Part shown: positions 1 through 6,029 of the stretch, piece after piece | Position numbering within the stretch: position 1 is the stretch's first letter | Layout: every line of letters begins with the position of its first letter | Assembly (NCBI GenBank): GCA_964236445.1 | Contig: CAXSDR010000122.1 | Coordinates: 1-9,182, forward strand | Source of the DNA: CAXSDR01 sp964236445 | Lineage (GTDB): Bacteria; Actinomycetota; Actinomycetes; Motilibacterales; Motilibacteraceae | Direction: 5' to 3' | Length of the DNA stretch: 9,182 nt | The notes under the pieces: generated by a model | What the model was told of the DNA's origin: nothing | The model's database searches: none | What the model saw: the letters and a program-made list of their open reading frames with translations, nothing else | Translations under genes and position numbers: made by a program

Positions 1-133
1 ACTAGGGCTTGGTAGGGAATCCGGAGCGCGCAGCTCGGACAGTTTCGTTGTCCTTGCGCACTGCCGCACCGGCGCATGCCGGCCCGCTGATCGCCGCGGG
101 GGAACGGGACACGCCGGATTAGGGTTGGCGGTC
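1..133. other. Leader region upstream of the sugar isomerase
   Basis: No complete gene is visible here. The reading frame of the downstream isomerase stays open to the left edge, but its translation does not resemble the N-terminus of the family. A small hairpin can form from CCGGC (69-73) and GCCGG (78-82). A second weak one can form from GGACA (37-41) and TGTCC (49-53). I see no convincing -35/-10 pair. An AGGG run at 121-124 is the probable ribosome binding site of the isomerase. Confidence 0.5.
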
Positions 134-1330
134 ATGGCCAACCAAGCGCTCGCCGCTGAGACCGACCGCCTGCTCGACTTCGCCCGGGCTTCACGGAGCC
201 CGCAGGGGTTCGGCTGGCTCGACGACGCCGGACAGCTCGTCGACCGACCGGACGAGCTGTGGATCACCTGCCGCATGACGCATGTGTTCGCGCTGGGGCA
301 CCTGCTCGGGCGGACGGGCTGCGCCGAGCTCGTCGACCACGGAATCGCCTCACTGCGCACCCGGTTCCACGACCCGGTGCACGACGGTTGGTTCGCCACC
401 GTCGACGCGAACGGCCCGGTCGACCGGAGCAAGGCGGCGTACGCCCATGCCTTCGTCATCCTCGCGGCAGCGAGTGCCACGGTTGCAGGCCGTCCGGCGG
501 CCGCGCAACTGCTCACCGATGCGCTGGCGGTGGTCGACGAGCGGTTCTGGGACGAGGCGCACGGCATGGTCGTAGACTTCTGGGACGAGCCGTTCACCAC
601 GTGCGAGCCCTATCGCGGCATCAACGCGAACATGCACACCGTCGAGGCTTTCCTCGCCGCGGCCGACGCGACGGGCGACGAGATCTGGCGGCAGCGTGCG
701 CTGCGCATGATCGAGCGCGCAGTCCACGGCTATGCACGCGCGAGCGGCTGGCGTCTGCCCGAGCACTACGACTCGCAGTGGCGTCCCCTGCTGGACTACA
801 ACCTCGAGGACCCGCAGCACGCCTTCCGGCCCTATGGCGCCACGATCGGGCACTGGCTCGAGTGGGCGCGGCTCACGCTGCACCTTCGCGCGTCCCTCGG
901 CGACAGCGCACCACCGTGGATGCTCGAGGACGCGCGGGAGCTGTTCGCCCAAGCCGTTCGCGACGGGTGGGCGGTCGACGGGAGCAAGGGGTTTGTCTAC
1001 ACCGTCGACTGGGACGGGCGGCCGGTGGTGCGCGAGCGGATGCACTGGGTCGCGGCCGAGGCTCTCGGCGCGGCTGCGGCGTTGCACCAAGCGACGGGCG
1101 AGCGGGCCTACGCCGACGCGCTCGCACGATGGTGGGACCACGTGCAGGAGGTCTTCCTCGACCACGTGGGCGGCTCCTGGTGGCACGAGCTCGACCCGCA
1201 GCTGCAGCCGTCGAGCGTCGTCTGGCACGGCAAGCCCGACGTCTACCACGCGCTGCAGGCGATGCTGATCCCCCGCCTGCCGCTCGCGCCCGGACTCGCG
1301 GTCGCGCTGCGGGACGGTCTGCTGCGCTGA
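134..1330 (+). CDS. YihS/AGE-family aldose-ketose isomerase (mannose or sulfoquinovose isomerase type)
   Basis: Cytosolic (alpha/alpha)6-barrel isomerase of the N-acylglucosamine 2-epimerase superfamily, interconverting an aldose and a ketose (mannose/fructose, or sulfoquinovose/sulfofructose). It aligns nearly end to end with E. coli YihS as I recall that sequence: GFGWL near residue 26, LWITxRM 42-48, ANMHxVEAFL 165-174, GHWLEW 239-244, the VYTVDW block 288-293, DVYH 369-372, and IPRLPLAPG near the C-terminus. The YihS catalytic set R55, H176, H248, E251 and H383 corresponds to R47, H168, H240, E243 and H372 here. At 398 residues it has the family's usual length. I chose ATG 134 because AGGG (121-124) sits 9 nt upstream; the in-frame TTG at 125 abuts that motif and cannot use it. 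Both glutamines reported to help hold the sulfonate are replaced (H351, P368), so mannose isomerase is at least as likely as sulfoquinovose isomerase. The family assignment is firm; the substrate is inference. The gene probably shares a transcript with the MFS gene 34 bp downstream. Confidence 0.9.
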   Translation: MANQALAAETDRLLDFARASRSPQGFGWLDDAGQLVDRPDELWITCRMTHVFALGHLLGRTGCAELVDHGIASLRTRFHDPVHDGWFATVDANGPVDRSKAAYAHAFVILAAASATVAGRPAAAQLLTDALAVVDERFWDEAHGMVVDFWDEPFTTCEPYRGINANMHTVEAFLAAADATGDEIWRQRALRMIERAVHGYARASGWRLPEHYDSQWRPLLDYNLEDPQHAFRPYGATIGHWLEWARLTLHLRASLGDSAPPWMLEDARELFAQAVRDGWAVDGSKGFVYTVDWDGRPVVRERMHWVAAEALGAAAALHQATGERAYADALARWWDHVQEVFLDHVGGSWWHELDPQLQPSSVVWHGKPDVYHALQAMLIPRLPLAPGLAVALRDGLLR

Positions 1331-1364
1331 CGGTCCTGCAACAACGAGCCCGTAGCCTGCCCCG

Positions 1365-2642
1365 GTGTCCTTCGCCGGTGACCTCGCAGCGGTGCTGCGG
1401 GGCCGCAACTTCCGGCGTCTGTTCGCCACCCGTCTGACGACGCAGCTCGGTGACGGCGTGACGACCGTCGCGCTGACGTCGTTCGTCTTCTTCTCCCCCG
1501 AGCGCCAGACGTCGGCCAGCGCAGTGGCGGTGGCGTTCGCGAGCCTGCTGCTCCCCTACAGCTTCGTGGCTCCCTTCGCGGGCGTCCTGCTGGACCGGTG
1601 GAGCAGGCGCCAGGTGCTCGTCGTCGCCAGCGGCGTACGCGCGGTGCTGCTGCTCGTCGTCGCCGCCATGGTGGCGGGCAGTGTCACCGGACCGGCGTTC
1701 TTCACGGGCGGCCTCGCGGTGCTCTCGGTCAACCGGTTCTTCCTCGCAGCGCTGTCGGCGTCGCTGCCGCATGTCGTCGAGACGCGCGAGCTCGTGATGG
1801 CGAACAGCGTCTCGACGACCTCCGGCACAGTGGCGGCGCTTGTCGGAGCGGGGTTCGGGTTCGCTGCGCAGGCGTTCATCGGCAAAGGCGACGAGTCGAG
1901 CGCCGTGCTGCTGGGCGCCTCGGCGTGCGCCTCGCTCGCGGCCGGTGCGCTCGCCACGCGCATGCACCGCGATCTGCTCGGCCCCGACGGCGCGAGCGCA
2001 CAGCAGAACGACTGGCGGATCGTGGCCAGGGGTGTGGTCGACGGCATCCGTCACGTGCACAACCGCCCCGCCGCGGCCCGGGCACTCGCCGTGATCGGCG
2101 CGCACCGGTTCGTCTACGGCATCCTCACGATCGCCACGCTGCTGCTCTTCCGCAACCGGTTCAACGACCCTGCCGACACCGACGCGGCGCTGGCGGGCCT
2201 CGGCACGGCCGTCGCAGCCAGCGGCGCGGGATTCGCGCTCGCGGCGGTGATCACACCCGAGGTGACGTCACACCTGCGCAAGAGCACGTGGATCGTCGCG
2301 TTGCTCGCGATCGCCAGCACCGCCTCCCTCACCATGACCCTCGCCCCCGTAGCGCCGGCCGAGGTCGTCGTGGTCGCCTTCGTCATGGGCATCGCGGCCC
2401 AGGGGATCAAGATCTGCGTGGACGCGACGGTGCAGGAGTCCGTGGCCGACGACTTCCGGGGCCGCGTCTTCAGCGCGTACGACATGCTCTTCAACGTCAC
2501 GTTCGTCGCTGCTGCCGCCTTCGCGGTCCTGACGGTGCCGCGGGACGGCTATTCCCGCCCGCTCTATGCCGGCATGGCGGCGGCGTATGCCCTCACCGCC
2601 GTGACGTACGCGCGGACGCAGCCCGCCCGAGTGCACGCGTGA
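1365..2642 (+). CDS. MFS transporter (DHA3/EntS-like exporter family)
   Basis: A 425-residue major facilitator with the pattern of the actinobacterial MFS_3/DHA3 group. Hydrophobic segments run from about residue 30 to 410, consistent with around twelve helices. Motif A after helix 2 is GVLLDRWSRR (73-82). The later loop DDFRGRVFSAYDMLFN (362-377) matches the FRGRVFS element typical of this group. The central loop (about 199-235) is hydrophilic, as expected between the two halves. The start is GTG at 1365, giving MSFAGDLAAVLRGRNFRRLF, the usual N-terminus of the family. No clear Shine-Dalgarno precedes it, so translation may be coupled to the isomerase gene 34 bp upstream. DHA3 members usually export drugs, siderophores or metabolites; no substrate can be read from the sequence. 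Its position next to an isomerase suggests, but does not show, a sugar-related role. Confidence 0.85.
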   Translation: MSFAGDLAAVLRGRNFRRLFATRLTTQLGDGVTTVALTSFVFFSPERQTSASAVAVAFASLLLPYSFVAPFAGVLLDRWSRRQVLVVASGVRAVLLLVVAAMVAGSVTGPAFFTGGLAVLSVNRFFLAALSASLPHVVETRELVMANSVSTTSGTVAALVGAGFGFAAQAFIGKGDESSAVLLGASACASLAAGALATRMHRDLLGPDGASAQQNDWRIVARGVVDGIRHVHNRPAAARALAVIGAHRFVYGILTIATLLLFRNRFNDPADTDAALAGLGTAVAASGAGFALAAVITPEVTSHLRKSTWIVALLAIASTASLTMTLAPVAPAEVVVVAFVMGIAAQGIKICVDATVQESVADDFRGRVFSAYDMLFNVTFVAAAAFAVLTVPRDGYSRPLYAGMAAAYALTAVTYARTQPARVHA

Positions 2643-2651
2643 GCCGGCTCA
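2640..2651. repeat. 12-bp palindrome holding both convergent stop codons
   Basis: TGAGCCGGCTCA is a perfect palindrome. Its left TGA (2640-2642) is the stop codon of the MFS gene. Its right TCA (2649-2651) is the stop codon of the lipoprotein gene on the other strand. Only 6 bp lie between the genes, and no other terminator is visible in the gap. With no T-run, it is at best a weak bidirectional terminator. Confidence 0.6.
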
Positions 2652-3110
2652 GCCGTTGCTGTTGAACTGCACGTCGTAGCGGCCTGGAAAATATTGCGCT
2701 GCTGACTGCAGCGCCAGGTCGGTGTCCGAGCCTGGGTTGGCGCCGGTGATCCGGACGTCGAACGTCGCGGCGGCGTTCCCGCTGCGCCGGCTGATCACCG
2801 TGAGGGTGAAGTTGCCCGAGGCGTTCCCAGCGCTGCCGTCGTAGCGGATGCGGGCGCTGCCACCGAAGACACCACGCCCGTCGTCGCCCACGTGGACCGC
2901 CACGAGCTCCCAGTCGCCGTCGCGTTTGCCTTTGCCCGGCGCGTGCGACACCGCTACGGAGCCGGAGGGCTCGGCCGACGTGCTGGCAGAGGCCTGCACG
3001 GGGGCGCCGGCCGGACCGGCCGCAGCGACGTTCGAGGCTTCGGGAGAGGCGCTCGACCCGCAGGCGGAGAGGGCGCCCGCCAGCGCCACGGCACAAAGCA
3101 GACGCTTCAC
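2649..3110 (-). CDS. Small secreted lipoprotein with a C-terminal beta-rich domain
   Basis: A 153-residue predicted lipoprotein. The N-terminus MKRLLCAVALAGALSACGSS has a two-residue basic n-region, a short hydrophobic core and a lipobox LSAC with the lipidated cysteine at residue 17. A low-complexity Ser/Ala/Pro/Gly linker follows (about 18-60). A domain from about 66 to 153 alternates hydrophobic and polar residues, suggesting a small beta-sandwich; FxLyD-like folds are one possibility, but I cannot assign a family. I chose the GTG at 3110 because AAGGA lies 6 nt upstream; the longer in-frame GTG at 3125 would overlap that site and add MEGQI before the signal peptide. The gene stands alone and converges on the MFS gene. 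Predicted location is the outer face of the cytoplasmic membrane. Function is unknown. Confidence 0.8.
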   Translation of the reverse strand: MKRLLCAVALAGALSACGSSASPEASNVAAAGPAGAPVQASASTSAEPSGSVAVSHAPGKGKRDGDWELVAVHVGDDGRGVFGGSARIRYDGSAGNASGNFTLTVISRRSGNAAATFDVRITGANPGSDTDLALQSAAQYFPGRYDVQFNSNG

Positions 3111-3141
3111 GATTTGTCCTTCCACTGGCGTAGGTTTGCTG

Positions 3142-3170
3142 AATGTAACTGTGGAATGCGCCTCTCACCA
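3142..3170 (-). promoter_or_regulatory. Possible promoter of the lipoprotein gene
   Basis: Read on the minus strand, a -10-like TACATT (3142-3147) lies 17 nt from a poor -35-like TGGTGA (3165-3170). This would start the transcript about 25 nt before the GTG at 3110. The -10 fits the loose TAnnnT pattern of actinobacteria and the -35 is weak. The element sits in the AT-richer leader, which supports it slightly. It is a guess from pattern only. Confidence 0.3.
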
Positions 3171-3361
3171 GCCCAATTGGCAATAATTCGCGCTATGTGT
3201 CCGAGTGACTACAGGAACGTAGCGAAAAGGCGCCTATTGGGCCCAAAGGCCGTAAGCGCCATAAGTGATGCGCGTCACGTCCCGGGCGGCGAAGCCACTC
3301 GACTCACGAGGCGGTAGACGTCACTCACACGACCTCCAACGCCTCATGATCACCTGGAGCC

Positions 3362-3405
3362 GGGCGGGGCTCGGTGGGGCGGGGGCTGGGTCGGGTGGGG
3401 CGGGG
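3362..3405 (+). repeat. G-run tract with G-quadruplex potential and a 21-bp-period repeat
   Basis: Eight runs of three to five G lie within 44 bp (3362-3364, 3366-3369, 3376-3379, 3381-3385, 3388-3390, 3393-3395, 3397-3400, 3402-3405), mostly separated by one to three bases. GGTGGGGCGGGG occurs twice, at 3373-3384 and 3394-3405, so the tract looks like a degenerate tandem duplication. It begins 4 bp beyond the M24 stop codon. The M24 transcript would be C-rich here, and the template for it carries the G-runs. Confidence 0.7.
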
Positions 3406-3409
3406 TGCG

Positions 3410-4495
3410 TCAGCGCTCGAGCACGAGGGGCCGAAGCAGCGAGCCGACCGCTCGCGTGGGCCAGGCGCCGTCGGCGGTGAGGACGCGCGGCCCTGCCGCG
3501 GTCGTCAGAATCGAGTCCTCGCACTTGAGGCCCGGCACGCTCGGGTTCCAGGCGAAGATCTCGCTGTCCACCACCGGCGTGCGGGACGCGAACGTGCCGA
3601 TCTCATCGCGGGCGGCATAGCCCGCGGGACCACCCTGGTGGTGCAGCTGCCACTCGTCCGGGTCGAAGCCGTGGGCGGCGTACGCCTCGGCACCCGCCCG
3701 GAAGGCCGCACCGACCGTGGAGCCCGCGACGCTGGCCTCGTTGAACGCCACATCCACGAGAAGCAGGCGACCCCAGGCGTCGTTCTGCTCGGCGGTGAGC
3801 GGCGAGAACGCGACGAATCGGGTGAGGCTCAGGATCAGACCGCTTCGGCGGGCACAGACGACGAGCATGGCCAGGGGTCCCAGCGGGCCTGTTGTCGGCA
3901 GCGCATGCCGGTGCTCGAGCAGGCGCGATCCGCCGGCGACGAGGACGACCACCGGGTCGGCACCGCGCGCCATCACCTCGCGCGCGATGTGGCCCGCAGC
4001 GGCGTACTCCGTGTCGGTGGGGGCGACGAGCAGGGCCGCGGCGGTCATGGCAGCGGCGGCGTCGGCGCCCAGGGCCTCGGCGCGGGCAACCTCGACCGCT
4101 GTGAGTCCACGCCGCAGGTCCAGGATGTCCTCGCTCACGTCGAGCGAGCCCAGCCCGTCCGGGACGTCGACGCCCACGCGTCGTCCCGCGGGCACGCGGG
4201 CAGCGCGCTGCGAGCCGTCCCATCCGATGACGTCGAACTCGGCGTCGAGGCCGGCGAGCTCCTCCTCGCGCAGGCGAGGCGCCTCGTTGACCGCCGTGAC
4301 CACCCGCACGCCGTCCGCGGTGACGACGATGTCGGCAACGCCGATGTCCTGCATCACCGCGATGTTGGTGCGTCCGCCGCCCGAGACCCAGGCTGTCGCC
4401 GGAATGCCGCGCAGCACAAGCGCGTCGAGGTCGCGCCGCACCATGAGCTCGCGCAGCATGCTCAGCTTGGCCTGGACTTCGGGCGTGGCGGTCAT
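3410..4495 (-). CDS. M24 (Xaa-Pro aminopeptidase/creatinase-like) protein with degenerate metal site
   Basis: A 361-residue protein with the two-domain layout of the M24B group: a creatinase-type N-terminal domain (about 5-130) and a pita-bread domain (about 135-361). Visible motifs are EHRHALPT (194-201), SLTRFVAFS (223-231), HHQGGPAGY (285-293), AWNPS (315-319) and CEDSIL (325-330). In active metallopeptidases of the clan the corresponding positions are an Asp in a D-x-G stretch, the Asp of DxTR, the His of HxGHGIG, the Glu of EPG and a late Glu. Here SLTR lacks the Asp, and EPG reads NPS. It may be a non-metal hydrolase like creatinase, or a binding protein. The start is ATG 4495, after a leader that includes the neighbouring palindrome. 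The open frame continues to 4858 but overlaps the well-supported DUF2254 gene, so that extension is rejected. The Shine-Dalgarno is weak (GTGAG). Fold confidence is high; activity is unknown. Confidence 0.8.
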   Translation of the reverse strand: MTATPEVQAKLSMLRELMVRRDLDALVLRGIPATAWVSGGGRTNIAVMQDIGVADIVVTADGVRVVTAVNEAPRLREEELAGLDAEFDVIGWDGSQRAARVPAGRRVGVDVPDGLGSLDVSEDILDLRRGLTAVEVARAEALGADAAAAMTAAALLVAPTDTEYAAAGHIAREVMARGADPVVVLVAGGSRLLEHRHALPTTGPLGPLAMLVVCARRSGLILSLTRFVAFSPLTAEQNDAWGRLLLVDVAFNEASVAGSTVGAAFRAGAEAYAAHGFDPDEWQLHHQGGPAGYAARDEIGTFASRTPVVDSEIFAWNPSVPGLKCEDSILTTAAGPRVLTADGAWPTRAVGSLLRPLVLER

Positions 4496-4525
4496 GCCGG
4501 GCTCACTTGTCGTCGCGGTTCTCGC

Positions 4526-4551
4526 TGCGGGGCACAGCGCTGTGCCCCGCA
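4526..4551. promoter_or_regulatory. Perfect 26-bp palindrome between DUF2254 and M24 genes
   Basis: The half-site TGCGGGGCACAGC (4526-4538) is followed directly by its exact reverse complement (4539-4551), with no spacer. It lies 50 bp past the DUF2254 stop and 30 bp before the M24 start. It could be an operator for a dimeric regulator of the M24 gene. It could also be a hairpin (about 11 bp with a GCGC loop) acting as a terminator or attenuator. No T-run follows on the minus strand, so a classical intrinsic terminator is less likely. Confidence 0.6.
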
Positions 4552-4601
4552 TCCTGGCAGGGGAGGCGGCAACCCGCTGCTGCGGGCGCCACCTGCGGTC
4601 C

Positions 4602-5894
4602 TCAACCGCGCGTTCGCACCGACCCGGCCGCCGCACTGATCCCGCCGGTGTCGGGCTGCTGCGCGAACGCGACGTCGCGGTCGTCCGAGAGCTCCTCGGC
4701 GGTCCCGGCCGACAGCAGCTCGAGCTGCGCGTCGAGAACCCCCCGCCGGGCAGCGGGTGCGACGTCGCGCAGGTCCTGCAGCGCGGCCTGCAGCCGGCGT
4801 GCGACCTGCGGCGATCCCGCGCCCGCCAGGCGGATCTCGTCGAAGGCCAGATGCACATAGGCCTCCCACGTCATCACGTGCTCGATGAACCGCACGTTCC
4901 CGGCGTCGTCGCAGTGCTTGCCGTCGGGCAGCGGGCGGCGGACGAGCTGACGCATGCAGTCGTGCAACCGGTCGATCGCCTGCACCGCCGTCGTGGGGTC
5001 CTGCCAGCGGGAGTCCGACAAGGAGCGCTCCGTCATGTCGACGAGCAGCCGCAACCCGTAGGCCAGGTCCTGGTCCATGGTGCGCTCCATACCGAGCACG
5101 ATGGCGTTGCTCGCCTTCCGGCAGTCCAGGTGAGTGGGATCCCCGTGGATCCTGAACAGCTTCCCGCCTGCCGGGACGAAGTCGCCGACAGCAGGCACCA
5201 GCTCGATCACGCACCCTGCCTTGCGCGCGATCGCCACGAGCTGGCTGTGGGCGACGACATTGACGACGCCGGACTTCTCGGCCAGCAGCAGAGCCGGGTC
5301 GGCGTCCTCGGCCGAGTCGGTGCCATGGTCGGGATAGAGCTTGTCGAGCAGCCTGCGCGTCTCGTGGCCGGCGAGCTCGACGAGCGCAGAGATGCGCAGG
5401 GCATGCCCCACGTGATGCACATACATCACCAGCACGGCGATGCTCGCGAGCGAGAGGGCGAAGGTGGCCAGCACCGCCACACCGGGCACCTGTCCCGGCT
5501 GACCGGGGTCGCCGGGGTCCACCTCGCGAATGGCGATCAGCGTGTGGACGAACGTCGCGACGAACAGGCCGATGGCGAACTGGCTCGGCCGGTCACGCAG
5601 CAGTCGCTGCACGATCCGCGGCGAGAACTGGCCCATCGCGAGCTGCACCGCGACGAGGACGATGGTGAGCACCAATCCGGTGAGGCTCACCATCGAGGTG
5701 GCCACCGTGGTCAGGATCTGCAGCGCCGCGTCCGGTCCGCCGACGACCGAGGCGGGGACCAGGGTGTAGTTGTTGGCCCGGTCGATCGCGATGGTGGTCA
5801 GCGAGATGAGCCCGCCGACGAGCACGCAGAGCACCGGGATGAGCCAGAGACTCGAACGGACGCTCGCGAACACCTTGAACAACGACATTCTCAT
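4602..5894 (-). CDS. DUF2254 family integral membrane protein
   Basis: A 430-residue protein of the DUF2254 family of bacterial membrane proteins, whose function is unknown. Four membrane segments are clear at about residues 16-37, 58-86, 105-122 and 137-163. The family signature follows the second segment, LAMGQFSPRIVQRLLRDR (85-102), and leads into AIGLFVATF in the third. The remaining 270 residues are soluble and probably cytoplasmic; they include VGDFVPAGGKLFRIHG, a segment typical of the family. Length is usual for DUF2254. ATG 5894 is chosen because GGAG (5900-5903 on the minus strand) lies 5 nt upstream; the second ATG, two codons in, is too far from it. The gene is divergent from galK across 135 bp and is followed 106 bp later by the M24 gene. 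The two may or may not be cotranscribed, given the palindrome between them. Confidence 0.88.
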   Translation of the reverse strand: MRMSLFKVFASVRSSLWLIPVLCVLVGGLISLTTIAIDRANNYTLVPASVVGGPDAALQILTTVATSMVSLTGLVLTIVLVAVQLAMGQFSPRIVQRLLRDRPSQFAIGLFVATFVHTLIAIREVDPGDPGQPGQVPGVAVLATFALSLASIAVLVMYVHHVGHALRISALVELAGHETRRLLDKLYPDHGTDSAEDADPALLLAEKSGVVNVVAHSQLVAIARKAGCVIELVPAVGDFVPAGGKLFRIHGDPTHLDCRKASNAIVLGMERTMDQDLAYGLRLLVDMTERSLSDSRWQDPTTAVQAIDRLHDCMRQLVRRPLPDGKHCDDAGNVRFIEHVMTWEAYVHLAFDEIRLAGAGSPQVARRLQAALQDLRDVAPAARRGVLDAQLELLSAGTAEELSDDRDVAFAQQPDTGGISAAAGSVRTRG

Positions 5895-6029
5895 GCAAGC
5901 TCCGATATCGGTCCACCGTCGTGTTCTGCTGGTCTGCCCAGCCCAGGGTCGGCGTTAACGGTGGGGCGCGCGCCCCGCGAGAATCGAGGCGGGCGTCGAT
6001 CGGTGTCGAGCAACGAGGGGTAGCGCAAG
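5895..6029. promoter_or_regulatory. Divergent promoter region DUF2254/galK with three palindromes
   Basis: This 135-bp gap must hold the start signals of both flanking genes. Three perfect palindromes are visible: CCGATATCGG (5902-5911, just before the DUF2254 ribosome binding site), CGTTAACG (5953-5960) and GGGGCGCGCGCCCC (5963-5976). A 7-bp inverted repeat CCACCGT (5913-5919) / ACGGTGG (5958-5964) also spans the middle. No -35/-10 pair stands out on either strand. GAGGGG (6015-6020) is the galK ribosome binding site, 9 nt from the ATG. Confidence 0.45.

Larger units (their letters stand above)
3111..3409. other. Gene-free region between the lipoprotein and the M24 protein
   Basis: I see no gene in this 299-bp gap. 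Nearest the lipoprotein is its leader, with AAGGA as ribosome binding site. Positions about 3140-3260 are the most AT-rich stretch of the window and carry two palindromes, CCAATTGG (3173-3180) and TTGGGCCCAA (3237-3246). Both contain a CCAA or TTGG half and could be operator sites. The far end holds the G-run tract described separately. Short frames here have no start site or composition that would support a protein. Confidence 0.6.

Noticed and set aside
37..53. GGACA/TGTCC inverted repeat as an operator of the isomerase gene
   Set aside because: Only 5 bp per arm; this is expected by chance in such sequence, and no promoter is seen beside it.
2..133. Open frame running from the left edge into the isomerase
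   Set aside because: Homology with YihS begins just after ATG 134, and the upstream translation looks non-coding. AGGG is correctly spaced for 134.
350..2105. Long minus-strand frames opposite the isomerase and MFS genes
   Set aside because: They are antisense to two well-recognised proteins, rich in Arg, and show no family motif or plausible ribosome binding site.
4573..4586. Small hairpin CCCGC-TGCT-GCGGG after the DUF2254 stop as terminator
   Set aside because: A 5-bp stem with no T-run is common by chance here; the neighbouring 26-bp palindrome is far stronger.
4496..4858. N-terminal extension of the M24 reading frame
   Set aside because: The extra 121 codons overlap the DUF2254 coding region and the 26-bp palindrome, and their translation does not resemble the M24 N-terminal domain.
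3717..6023. A 768-codon open frame on the plus strand opposite the M24 and DUF2254 genes
   Set aside because: Its translation is an Arg/His/Glu/Ser-rich shadow with no domain. It crosses two genes with clear family motifs on the other strand and arises from high third-position GC.
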